A DNA stretch of 64,000 nucleotides from Haemaphysalis longicornis (taxonomy: Eukaryota > Arthropoda > Arachnida > Ixodida > Ixodidae), in the NCBI GenBank assembly GCA_013339765.2, contig CM023457.1, positions 53,345,745 to 53,409,744 of the forward strand. Direction: 5' to 3'. The translations under genes and the position numbers were made by a program. The first letter of the stretch is position 1; every line of letters begins with the position of its first letter. This document shows, piece by piece, positions 56,501-64,000 of the stretch. The notes beneath the pieces are model-generated. The model ran no database searches, was not told where the DNA came from, and saw nothing but the letters and a program-made list of their open reading frames with translations.

Positions 56501-59500
56501 TCCCTTTTTTTTGTGGGCCTTATTTAAGCACCTCCCCCCCCCTCCTCCCCCATATTCCGCAGTCAAGTCGCCATAAACCCCATCATTAGGGAAGACAAAG
56601 GAAAACAAGAAAAATGAATGAAGCACCTATCATTCCCTCGGAGACGCCCACCAGCACAAATTCCGTCCAGGTTGGGTGGAAGACGCTTTTGGTGGCCAGG
56701 ATCACCGAGATGCTCGTCAGCGCTGCACCCACAAGGGCCCGGTACTGCAGGGAGACAGGCAACTTCGGGAAAACGGTGACAGATGGATAATGACATTCGC
56801 TGACTGACGTGAAGGCACGTGACCACCTCTTGACTGAAGTCACAGGGTTCACAAGAGGGATGGAGGAATGCCTAGAGGCAAGTGTCCGAGTAGCTTTTCC
56901 TACCAACTGAAAGTTAAAATTAGCTGCACACCAACAGGCGAAATGGTTGACACATCATCCTTCATCAGAATTACTATTGCGAGCACCTTTTGTCACCAAA
57001 CAATAAATTCCGTGGATTCCATGGAAGGTTGAACCATCTAGACAAGGCAAGAGCTAGTTTTACATTCGCTCTTCTTGGAACAGCAAAAGTGAGTGAAAGC
57101 AGAGAAGAAGAGAAACTAAAGGGAAAGACACTGAAAGCAAGCAATGTTCGGAAACCTAATCCAGCGGCGCTTGATGTGGGACCTGGGCTTACCAGAACAA
57201 GCATGCCGTCATGGCCGCCATCGCCGCAGACGAAAAACTCCGTGACACCATACACCGACGCCAGAATCATACAGGCCAGGTGGAGCACGATGTCGTACTC
57301 GTGCTCCAAGAGGATTCCGGACACCCCAAACCAGGCTCCAAACCCTGGCAGGTCGGGAGGAAGGGAAAGAAATTTGATACGGGTTAGTCAAACTGATTGA
57401 CTGATGCCGGGCGCGCATGCTCTATTGAGACACGCACAACAACGCTTCTGTGCACGCCACGCATCACGGATATAGCAGTCCTGGTACAGCTGAACCTCGT
57501 TATAATGAACACTGATATAGCGAATTACTGGCTATAGCAAACTAAATACGAAATTTGGTTAATCAGCTTCATTTCAATGACACCTATTCTTTTAACCGTA
57601 AGTTCCAGTTTCGGATATCAGATATAACGAAGAGATATTGGTCAGTAGGCCGAGAAGCTACTTGTAAAACCTCCCAGCGTCCAAAACTGCAGAAGTAGAA
57701 AGAGCCCCTTTGTTCGTGGACACTGTGAAAAATTTCATCTTGCTCGGTGCTGTGAATAGCCACCAGATGAAGATTAAATCTTTTCTTAAAAAAGTAAGCA
57801 CGCAGGCCTGCTTTGCAAATGAACTTTGTTCTGTCATCATTTTGAGTTTTATGTTTTGGTTCATTGAGCTTGAAAAAAGGGTTATCTTGTTTATAGTGGG
57901 TTTGCAGCTTAAAAAACATTTTGTGTTTGTACCAACAATTTTTGTCGGAGCCAGATTGCCAATTGGTTTGAGCCTATTTTTAACGTACCATTACAACGAA
58001 TATCGGATATAACGAACTAAATGAATGTCCCAATACTACTCCGTTATAAAGAGGTTCAACTGTACTCGCAGCTAACAAACAAACAAACAAAAAAAATAGC
58101 AGAAGAAGAACAAAATGAGGTTCTCTGCATTCTCCTGATCCTTTTTTTCTTGTGTTTTTATCCTTGCTAAACAACAAAACAAAAGAAGTGCAACAACAAA
58201 AAGAGGACGACAGATGGCGCTTTTTCTATTCCTTCTCTTCTTTTTTGTTCTCCCACGACCAGGAGCAACAAAAGATAACAGATGGCGCTTTGTGTTGTCC
58301 TCTTTTTCCGTCGTAACAAAAAAAGGACAACACAAAGCGCCATCTGCTGCACTCCTTTCGTTGTTCCTGATCTGATATGAGGACAAAAAAGAAGAGATCG
58401 AAAACAAAAAGAGGACAACAGATGGCGCTTTGAGTTGTCCTCGTTTGTTGCTCCTCGTCATAGAAGGAAAAAAAAAAGCACAACAAAAGCAGGACAACAC
58501 AAGGCGGTTTGCGCTGCCCTGCGTTTGTCAGTCAAGATTCGCCATAAGCCAGTGTTACTCACTATTATCCCATTCTACCAACAAGCACAACCACATCTGG
58601 CGCAAGTTTGATTCGGAGCACACGCTCAGTGCAACACACCTAGCACTGCTGCCCAAAAGTACACCGCAAGAAGACTGCCGATTACAACAAACAAACGATT
58701 CCAGCATTTCAAATTCTTTTTCGCTCAACGCTGTCCTTCATTTTCATCAACAAATCGGCTTGTTCCACACAAACGAAGAAACGTGTGTGCATAGCCACAT
58801 AGCATCTAACAAATAACACCAAATAAATGCCTAATTTGCAGTTTTGGTATCACACAAAATGGGTAACACTTCATCGTTGTTACCGACTGCAGTCAAAAGT
58901 AACAAAACAAAAATGGCAGACATCGTTGTCACCAGGACGTGAATTTCCAGCAGAGATGTGCATTGTTTAGGTTTGCAGTTGGTGAGATCATTAAAGACGA
59001 GTTGCGTGAGAAGTTTCTGCTTCGCACCGAAGCACTGTTCTGGCATCGTTGGGCAGAGATGAGCTCAGTGGAAGTGGATGTGACACCACAAGTGGAAGTG
59101 ATGTTACATCTGAGTTCACCGATGACCTCACTTCCAATTACGACTGCAGAAAACGGGGTCCTGTCTGGTGCTAAAGATCTGCATCGGCCCCCTCACGAGA
59201 AACAGAAATGTTTTGAAGCAGTGGCCATGCAGCGTCACTGAGGCAGCCTTAGATGGTTTCGCTACCACATTGGGTCACATGACAAATAGTGCCACGTTAG
59301 CTACAGATACGCAGACAGAGGCACACGTTATTAAGTGTCCACAAAGACAAAGCACAACTTGTTCAGTGTTGGTGCAGCTTTTGGTTACCACCAAGTCTTA
59401 CTCCAGCCACGGAATACATTTTTAAAACCGGGAAACGCAAGAAATATCGAAAACTTGCAACTTTCATGCTACAGTTATGTAATATGGGCAGGAGCACTAA

Positions 59501-62500
59501 ATACATGGCCTTCAGTGTGTTAACTGCACATTAACACTCAAGTGATATAAACGATCAAGAGGCTACAATCGCTCAGTCATGTTTCTTGGCGGCGATGTAG
59601 GTCAGCGGCTGCCAACAGCACAAACAAGGTACTGTGGTGTCACAAATAACTCTCCATAAAGTGGCAGGGGAGTTGCTAGTGCTTTAACTGTGTTCCTCAA
59701 TATCTTTATTACTTGTTTTAAGCTTGCGATAAAATTGGTATCATTGTTGTCGGGACAAAGCAGTGTTAAGTTATTCTATCGAACCAAATGTGCATTTTGT
59801 CTTCATGGCCCCTTTAAAGCAGCCATGAAGACAAAATACAAGTTGGGTTTATTAGAAATACTGCTTAGTCCCGATAACAATGATACCAACATCATCGCAT
59901 CTTCGAACAAATAACGGAATACATTGAAGAAAACGTGTGAAGCAGTCCGCGACCCCCTAGCCAATTTTCCCGCAACTTTTCTATGACGTCACGGGACCTT
60001 GTTGTGCGATTGGCGGCCGCCTAACTGACCTATCGCGATGACACATGACTGGACGTCTGTAATGGGGCCTCTGGTTCCGTTTGACCGCATCACTTGAATG
60101 CTAACGTGCAGTTAACGCACTGAAAATTATGTTTTATTGTTGGCCCTATGACAGTCATTCTTTGCTCACAAAGGTCACTGTGGCGCAAAATTTGAAAGTT
60201 TTTAAATGCTTCTTGCTTTTTTTTTCCGTTAAAAAAACATTTTTTGTGGCTGTAATGGAGCGAGTGAGATAGAACCGAGTCCAGTTCTTTCAAGTTAAAT
60301 GAAGTTGTATTTTCTCTTCATGGCTCCTTTAAAGGAGGTTACGCAGGTTAAACGACTGTGACCCACCCACGGTGAAGAGGGCGATGAGGTCGAAAGCGAA
60401 GGGGTCGTAGGGCTGCACCGGGAGCAGGGCCTGATTGGAGGCGGTGGCGTTAATAGGAAGAGCGAGGATCTCCTGTGCGGACTCGATGAGCAGCGGGATG
60501 CCCATGCCCAGCTGGGTGAGGACGTTGACCACATTGCAGAAGAGCAGCAGCAGCTCGTGCCAGGTGTACTTGAGGAACAGCACGCTCTGCGCCAACAACA
60601 GTGCCACGGGAGAGAATTACGTCACTCCCACGGGGGTATTTTCTTGTCACACTGCCATAAAACATGCTTTTCGAAAAAAAAAAAAAGTGTATTTTGAAGA
60701 GAGAGGGGAAAATGACCAAGCCCATCTCGGACGTACCATGAAGATATTTTCCAATCACACATGTATCGGAAAAACATTTCGGATGGCAGAAACTTCCGGT
60801 CACTCTGAACACTTACATGAAGGAAAGGGAGGTTTATGAATGCTTGCCAATGCTTGAATGTGGGCTAGTTGGTTGGAGCAGTGGAACATGGTAAAAACAG
60901 CGCAGCTAAGGACAGGGCGCAATGGAAAGACACAGGACCAGTGCTAGTCCTGTCTTTCTTCCTTTGCGTCCTGTCCTTAGCTGTGCTGCTTTTACCATGT
61001 TCCATTAGCTTTATGAAAAAGCACACTTCAGAGAACGATAGAACAGTCCACCAATGAAGACGCATAGAGGCAGGCATGTCCTATTGAAACAGCACAACTT
61101 GAAGAAAGCCTGAACAGCCCGCTTTGGAGGGAGAGAAATTGGCAACTGAACCTTCGGGTAGAACACACCCTATGCAACCTACTACTATGGGACTCCTGGG
61201 CTTAGAGAATCTGGCGGAAGCTACATACTATTGGCAACATGTGACGTATACAAAAAAATACCTTCGGGTAGAACACACTTTTGAATTGCCTATGCAACCT
61301 ACTACTATGGGCCTTTACTCCACTCCTGGCATCCAAACTGCTTATGCCAAAAGGATTTATTAAGTTCCATCTGGCGGAAGCACCTTCAGAAAAATAAAAT
61401 TCGGCAAAAAAGTTATCGTTAAGAACGCATTAACCGCACGTGCCCACATGCAGTCTTTGAATGTTCCAAATTAACCCGCAAGCTATTTCGTGGCACTGTG
61501 TCTCATGGCAAAGACGTGTTCTGCACTTAAATTTAAACAAACACATATCTTTTTTTCTTTGATAGACTACAACTAAAGACAAAAACAGTAACAGTATATG
61601 TATACTCTTTTGCCTCCAGTAATTTCAATGCATCTGTCACATTGCCCATTTATAGAAACTGAGAAACAATCAGTTGGCTATTGGCTGACGACTGCCAACA
61701 TGAATTGTCCTCTTGAAAGTGCAGCCACTTCCAAGCCACCGTGACAATGCAAAATTCAAGCAAAAGATAACGGCCATCTGCACGTTCATGGCCGATCATG
61801 CATATATGCCAGACCGCACATGCTCCCTAAATATACTACTCGCAATTTGAAAATTACCAAGTCCGGTTACCAAGTCCGGGAGCCGAGAAGCTTAAGCGCT
61901 CTCTGAATCAACTCAGCACAGTCAGATCATAAACTTAATTGTAAACAATTGACGTTCGATCGATATTCCACGCACGGAGCACGCTCGCCTCAGCAGAGGT
62001 AAAGGGCGTGCACGGAAGTCTTTGTCTTGTTCGTTCGGCTCATATTTGCACGGCTAGCGCGGCTGAAGTTGCCACAAAGTTTCTGACGTCAATGCACTCC
62101 CGCGCCGATGAGTAATCGCTCCGTAGGCGTGGTGCCTGTATTTTCCCTAGATGATACATCCTTGCAAGCAGACGTTTACTCTTCCATCAGCGCAAATGAT
62201 GAAATTCACCCCCCACAGCTGTCGACGTACAAAACCCGGTCGCGACACGTTTGCTCTACGTTTTCGCTCATGCAAAAATGTGTGTTTACATTTTGTGGGA
62301 GAATTAGTACTCCATCGCCCGCCTTCGTGCTCTTGACAGTTACGATCTGGCACGTACGTTAAAAGCTAGAAAAAACAAAAACAAAAGCAGAGCCTGAAAA
62401 GCACAACTTCACCAAAGGCGCTCTGTGACAAGCTCGCAACAGGAGGTTCGATCGGGTGCGAGTACGAACGACACAACAGTCACGGAGCCCAATCGGTGAC

Positions 62501-62620
62501 TCGGAGTCATCTGGCGCGCGCCAATGTGGGTAAAGGGGGGAAGAGTTTACTTACCCCGCGGTACTGCCTTGTGTAGCAGCCGGAGTTGTCGTACGCCGGC
62601 AGAAAGTCAACTCGGGGCAT
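47466..62620 (-). CDS. multi-pass membrane protein, nine exons, family not recognised
   Basis: Exons on the - strand: 62620-62555, 60586-60367, 57344-57193, 56744-56627, 56077-56019, 54099-53983, 53216-53135, 51728-51642, 47524-47466. They join to a 319-residue protein starting MPRVDFLPAYDNSGCYTRQY and ending TGLLSGRRH. Hydrophobic segments lie near residues 34-56, 84-106, 113-135, 147-166, 190-213, 222-244 and 250-270, so six to eight membrane passes. Sequons at N68 (NAT) and in VNSTRW suggest lumenal or outside loops. Codons prefer G or C at third positions and the phase is consistent at every junction except one that depends on donor choice (see findings). No signal peptide or catalytic motif is seen. 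I cannot name the family or its job; it could be an arthropod-restricted membrane protein. Confidence 0.82.
47570..47785 (+). repeat. 109-bp tandem duplication next to the last membrane-protein exon
   Basis: Units from 47570 and 47679 share GATCACCTCTTTGTGTTTGG and CTAAATTATGAAGAGCCAAT. It lies 45 bases upstream of the exon 9 acceptor on the - strand. Confidence 0.88.
49532..50106. mobile_element. TA-flanked DNA element with terminal inverted repeats
   Basis: Starts TACCGTATTTCCCGGTCTAT.AAGTCGCAC and ends GTGACTTATACACCGGAAAA.ATACGGTA, an inverted repeat of about 30 bases bounded by TA. Non-autonomous, 575 bases; it may be mariner/Tigger-related. Confidence 0.75.
51452..51590 (+). mobile_element. 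Ruka-like SINE, internally deleted
   Basis: Head CCGCGGTGGTTCAGTGGTAA and GCGTTGCGCTGCTGAGCAC, then GTGGAGGCGAAAAGCAAAAA and ACGTTAAAGATCCCCA. The B-box region and 3' end are deleted. It lies 50 bases from membrane-protein exon 8. Confidence 0.85.
51642..51728 (-). CDS. membrane-protein gene exon 8
   Basis: Acceptor ATGGTTTTCAG, donor GTGAGG. It reads AFCIIMRVYLHIELLHVFKN, then FNCGLINQ, with strongly G/C-ending codons in this frame. It leaves one G. Confidence 0.82.
52110..52292. mobile_element. short MITE with TCGGAC-rich ends
   Basis: Left GGTAGCCGATCGTTTTTTCG and right CGAAAAATCGGCGGCTACTG are imperfect inverted repeats. About 180 bases in an intron of the membrane-protein gene. Confidence 0.55.
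53135..53216 (-). CDS. membrane-protein gene exon 7 (donor ambiguous)
   Basis: Acceptor GTTATTCCAG. It reads VRKEQVALVYTYVALSMLAP then LFLPLE. The strong donor GAG|GTGAGT would end the exon at 53139 and break the frame with exon 8. A donor four bases on (GTGA|GTATTG, exon end 53135) keeps it open, so that end is used here. Confidence 0.72.
53472..53712. mobile_element. decayed Tigger-like element
   Basis: Left CAGTAGACTCTCGTCAAGAC, right GTTTTAAGGGGAGTTCACTG. A 37-base stretch starting CATTTCAGGGTCAGCTGAGG occurs at 53449 and again at 53511, duplicating the left end. Confidence 0.5.
53983..54099 (-). CDS. membrane-protein gene exon 6
   Basis: Acceptor TTCCACGTGCAG, donor GTGAGT. Thirty-nine codons read SIFGVLVLNAGVNSTRWQFT, then TMAIIIAYSLVLWCIGSLA, a clear membrane helix. 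Confidence 0.88.
56019..56077 (-). CDS. membrane-protein gene exon 5 (59 bases)
   Basis: Acceptor TTTCTTTTCTAG, donor GTGAGT. With the carried G it reads GMYKKFCKFLTLLKLEFLSY, ending in phase 0. Confidence 0.82.
56627..56744 (-). CDS. membrane-protein gene exon 4
   Basis: Acceptor CTCCCTGCAG, donor GTGCTT (weak but in phase). It reads YRALVGAALTSISVILATKS, then WTEFVLVGVSEGMI plus one G. Confidence 0.86.
57193..57344 (-). CDS. membrane-protein gene exon 3
   Basis: Acceptor CGACCTGCCAG, donor GTAAGC. It reads FGAWFGVSGILLEHEYDIVL, then a hydrophobic segment through VYGVTEFFVCGDGGHDGM. Starts with GG completing a Gly codon; ends in phase 0. Confidence 0.88.
57485..58064. mobile_element. Tigger/pogo-like MITE
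   Basis: Left TACAGCTGAACCTCGTTATA, right TATAAAGAGGTTCAACTGTA, bounded by TA. Internal ATATAACGAA words near both ends. The CAGTTGAACCTCGTTATAA end is typical of Tigger elements. It lies in the intron between membrane-protein exons 3 and 2. Confidence 0.78.
58205..58510. repeat. cluster of AGATGGCGCTTT repeats in both orientations
   Basis: CAGATGGCGCT at 58211-58221, 58279-58289 and 58419-58429 (+) and 58336-58346 (-), each near TTGTCCTC or AGGACAAC. Copies two and three form a hairpin with 29-base arms. The core fits the CTCF consensus. Confidence 0.8.
59733..60336 (+). mobile_element. second TTAA MITE family, near-complete copy with inverted 5' end
   Basis: Left terminus TTTAAAGCAGCCATGAAGAC and right terminus TCTTCATGGCTCCTTTAAA are inverted repeats around TTAA. 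Bases 59733-59816 are an inverted copy of 59817-59900. It ends about 30 bases from membrane-protein exon 2. Confidence 0.75.
60367..60586 (-). CDS. membrane-protein gene exon 2
   Basis: Acceptor GTTGTTGGCGCAG, donor GTGGGT. It begins SVLFLKYTWHELLLLFCNVV, contains the sequon in LPINATAS, and ends DPFAFDLIALFTV plus one G. Confidence 0.88.
60882..61004. repeat. long hairpin, about 55-bp arms
   Basis: TGGAACATGGTAAAAACAGC through GACAGGACCAG, then the inverse complement ending TTTACCATGTTCCA. Arms about 90 per cent matched by eye. Design resembles the 17.3 kb hairpin. Confidence 0.85.
61151..61385 (+). repeat. about 110-bp tandem duplication
   Basis: CCTTCGGGTAGAACACAC, CTATGCAACCTACTACTATG and ATCTGGCGGAAGC each occur twice in order. 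It lies in the first intron of the membrane-protein gene. Confidence 0.8.
62555..62620 (-). CDS. membrane-protein gene exon 1 (start codon)
   Basis: ATG at 62620-62618 in GGCGGCGATGC. Twenty-two codons end QYRG before donor GTAAGT. The upstream sequence is GC-rich and likely holds the promoter. Ends in phase 0. Confidence 0.8.
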
Positions 62621-63035
62621 CGCCGCCTCTTATCGCCGCAACCATAACTGACACCCGAGTCGAGCGCAATCAGCAGTTCGCGAAAGCACGTGGTTTCTTG
62701 TTTAGTTTTTGCGAATGGGCGTTCCGCTTTTGTTTTCCCGATGGTTTTCCGCACGCTTTCTCCTCTCCACTTAACTTCATGGTTGCTTGGTGCGAGTTTG
62801 CGCCGCTCAGAAATACAGGTGGCCGTGCGCCGTAGCGCATTATTTCTACAGCTACTCAGACGTTAGGTAAAGGAGGCGTTGGTTCAGAGCAGCGTTGTTG
62901 CGCATGTTTGTAGCTTCGGAGTTTCTTATTCGAATCAATGCTGCTTCATTCTTTCGCTGAATTCACTACGAAAAAAAAAAAAGGAAAACAAAAATAAAAC
63001 GAAACTATTGTTTTGGTCCGCTTTATTTCAACCAG

Positions 63036-63072
63036 ACCATGGAGGGAAAAAAAGCTTCTTTTTCCTCCATGA
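63036..63072. repeat. small palindrome beside a SINE
   Basis: ACCATGGAGGGAAAAAAAGC and CTTCTTTTTCCTCCATG are imperfect inverse complements, with CAGAC at one side and AACCAGAC at both. It sits 12 bases before the SINE at 63084. Confidence 0.6.
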
Positions 63073-63083
63073 ACCAGACATTT

Positions 63084-63285
63084 CACAAGGTCGCGGGTTC
63101 GATTCCCGGCCGCGGCGGCCGCTTTTCTGATGGAGGCGAAAAGCAAAAACGCCCGTGTGTGCGAGATTTCGGCGCACGTTAAAGATCCCCAGGTGGTCAA
63201 AATTAATCCGGAGCCCTCCACTACGGCGCGCCTCATCGCCTGCGTTGCGTCGGCGCGTTAAACCCAACAATCAATCAATTCATCA
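63084..63285 (+). mobile_element. Ruka-like SINE, missing tRNA head start
   Basis: Starts at AGGTCGCGGGTTCGATTCCC and continues through the standard body to GCGTTAAACCCAACAATC. It is the copy closest to the apparent consensus, so probably young. Confidence 0.88.
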
Positions 63286-64000
63286 GACATTTGTTGTAGC
63301 ATTAGAATCTTTCCGTAACTTGTAGGCAGGAACAAGTCACCCTACAGTAAATGCCCTCCTTTTTAATAACTGCCGCACATACGCTAATTTTCTGCGCGGG
63401 ATTAGGTGCGCTGCACGTGGGTTGAAAAAAAAAAAATCAAAGCCCAACAAATAACCTAGTTGCCTCCTTTTTCTTGCAGTGTTTTTCCACACTTGCCTAA
63501 ACACCAGCAGACTATTACTTTTTTGACTGGAACATAAAAAAAAAAAAGCGGGCTTGCCGAGTTGCTTAGGTAAGGCTCATTTTCCATGTTCACTCGAACA
63601 ACTTTAATTTGAAGTCACATAAATCGAACCAACGGATAATTCGAACTAGCCCATTGGTCCTGCCAAAGTGATGTGCATTTGAATAGGGAGTTGAACCTGA
63701 AACATAATTCGAATCTTTTCGCAGAGATGTTGCTCAAGGCCGGTGTTTTCATGCGCTTTAGGCATGATGTGTCTTTTTGCAGTTGCTGCTATACCTACGC
63801 ACCACATCTCGGTCAAAAAGTACGCATCTGCTTCTGTGAGTAGTTGCAATCTGCTGTACTTTCCCCACACATAACTGACATTGTGGTCCAAAGGATGTGC
63901 TTTAGGGCCTACTTCATCACGCATACATTCCTAACATTATGTGCTGTACTGCTAATGAAACGGACCGCCGCTAGTTCAAACTCCTTAGTTCGAAAGGATT

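Larger units (their letters stand above)
62621..64000. other. upstream of the membrane-protein gene
   Basis: The first few hundred bases are GC-richer and likely hold its promoter, with no clear TATA box. Beyond are a SINE and, from about 63590, TTCGAAC-rich sequence that may be the end of a DNA transposon cut by the window edge. Confidence 0.4.

Noticed and set aside
58072..58500. 142-residue - strand open frame
   Set aside because: Composed of the CTCF-like repeat array and poly-A/T; Phe/Ser-rich low complexity.
1..64000. Endogenous viral or full retrotransposon coding regions
   Set aside because: No reverse transcriptase, integrase, transposase or viral motif was seen in any listed frame; elements here are all non-autonomous.

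Overview
This is a eukaryotic, almost certainly arthropod window. It has intron-rich genes with GT-AG junctions, long AT-rich introns full of repeats, and several copies of a tRNA-derived SINE that matches what I remember of the Ruka family of ixodid ticks. I take it to be tick genomic DNA; the species cannot be told. No viral, bacterial or CRISPR sequence stands out.

Four gene regions can be supported. (1) On the + strand, nine exons from 455 to 11929 encode all but the N-terminus of CDKAL1, the tail-anchored radical-SAM tRNA methylthiotransferase. (2) Convergent with it on the - strand, 13340-15173 encodes a small Maf bZIP protein in three coding exons (186 residues), with possible 5' untranslated exons and a shared divergent promoter near 15.5-16.0 kb. 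(3) On the + strand, two exons at 20506-20934 and 38853-39253 each carry three C2H2 zinc fingers and a stop codon. They start in the same phase with the same bases, so they look like alternative 3' exons of one transcription-factor gene whose common exons are not in view. A GC-rich stretch at 30.6-31.83 kb with a TATA box and a splice donor looks like a promoter with a 5' untranslated exon. (4) On the - strand, 62620 down to 47466 holds a nine-exon gene for a 319-residue multi-pass membrane protein whose family I do not recognise.

The rest is intron and intergenic DNA rich in mobile elements: Ruka-like SINEs, a second tRNA-derived repeat family (6.2 and 38.2 kb), TTAA-flanked MITEs of two families, TA-flanked and hAT-like terminal-inverted-repeat elements, long foldbacks, and a foldback retroelement-like insertion with 14-bp target duplications. 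The points most worth a second look are three one-base frameshifts in otherwise conserved exons (two in CDKAL1, one in a zinc-finger exon), the paired zinc-finger exons each followed by a tandem repeat, a cluster of CTCF-like motifs at 58.2-58.4 kb, and the unrecognised membrane-protein gene.

I found no clearly new multi-gene system. Exon borders come from reading splice signals and codon phase by eye, and no alignment or search was run.
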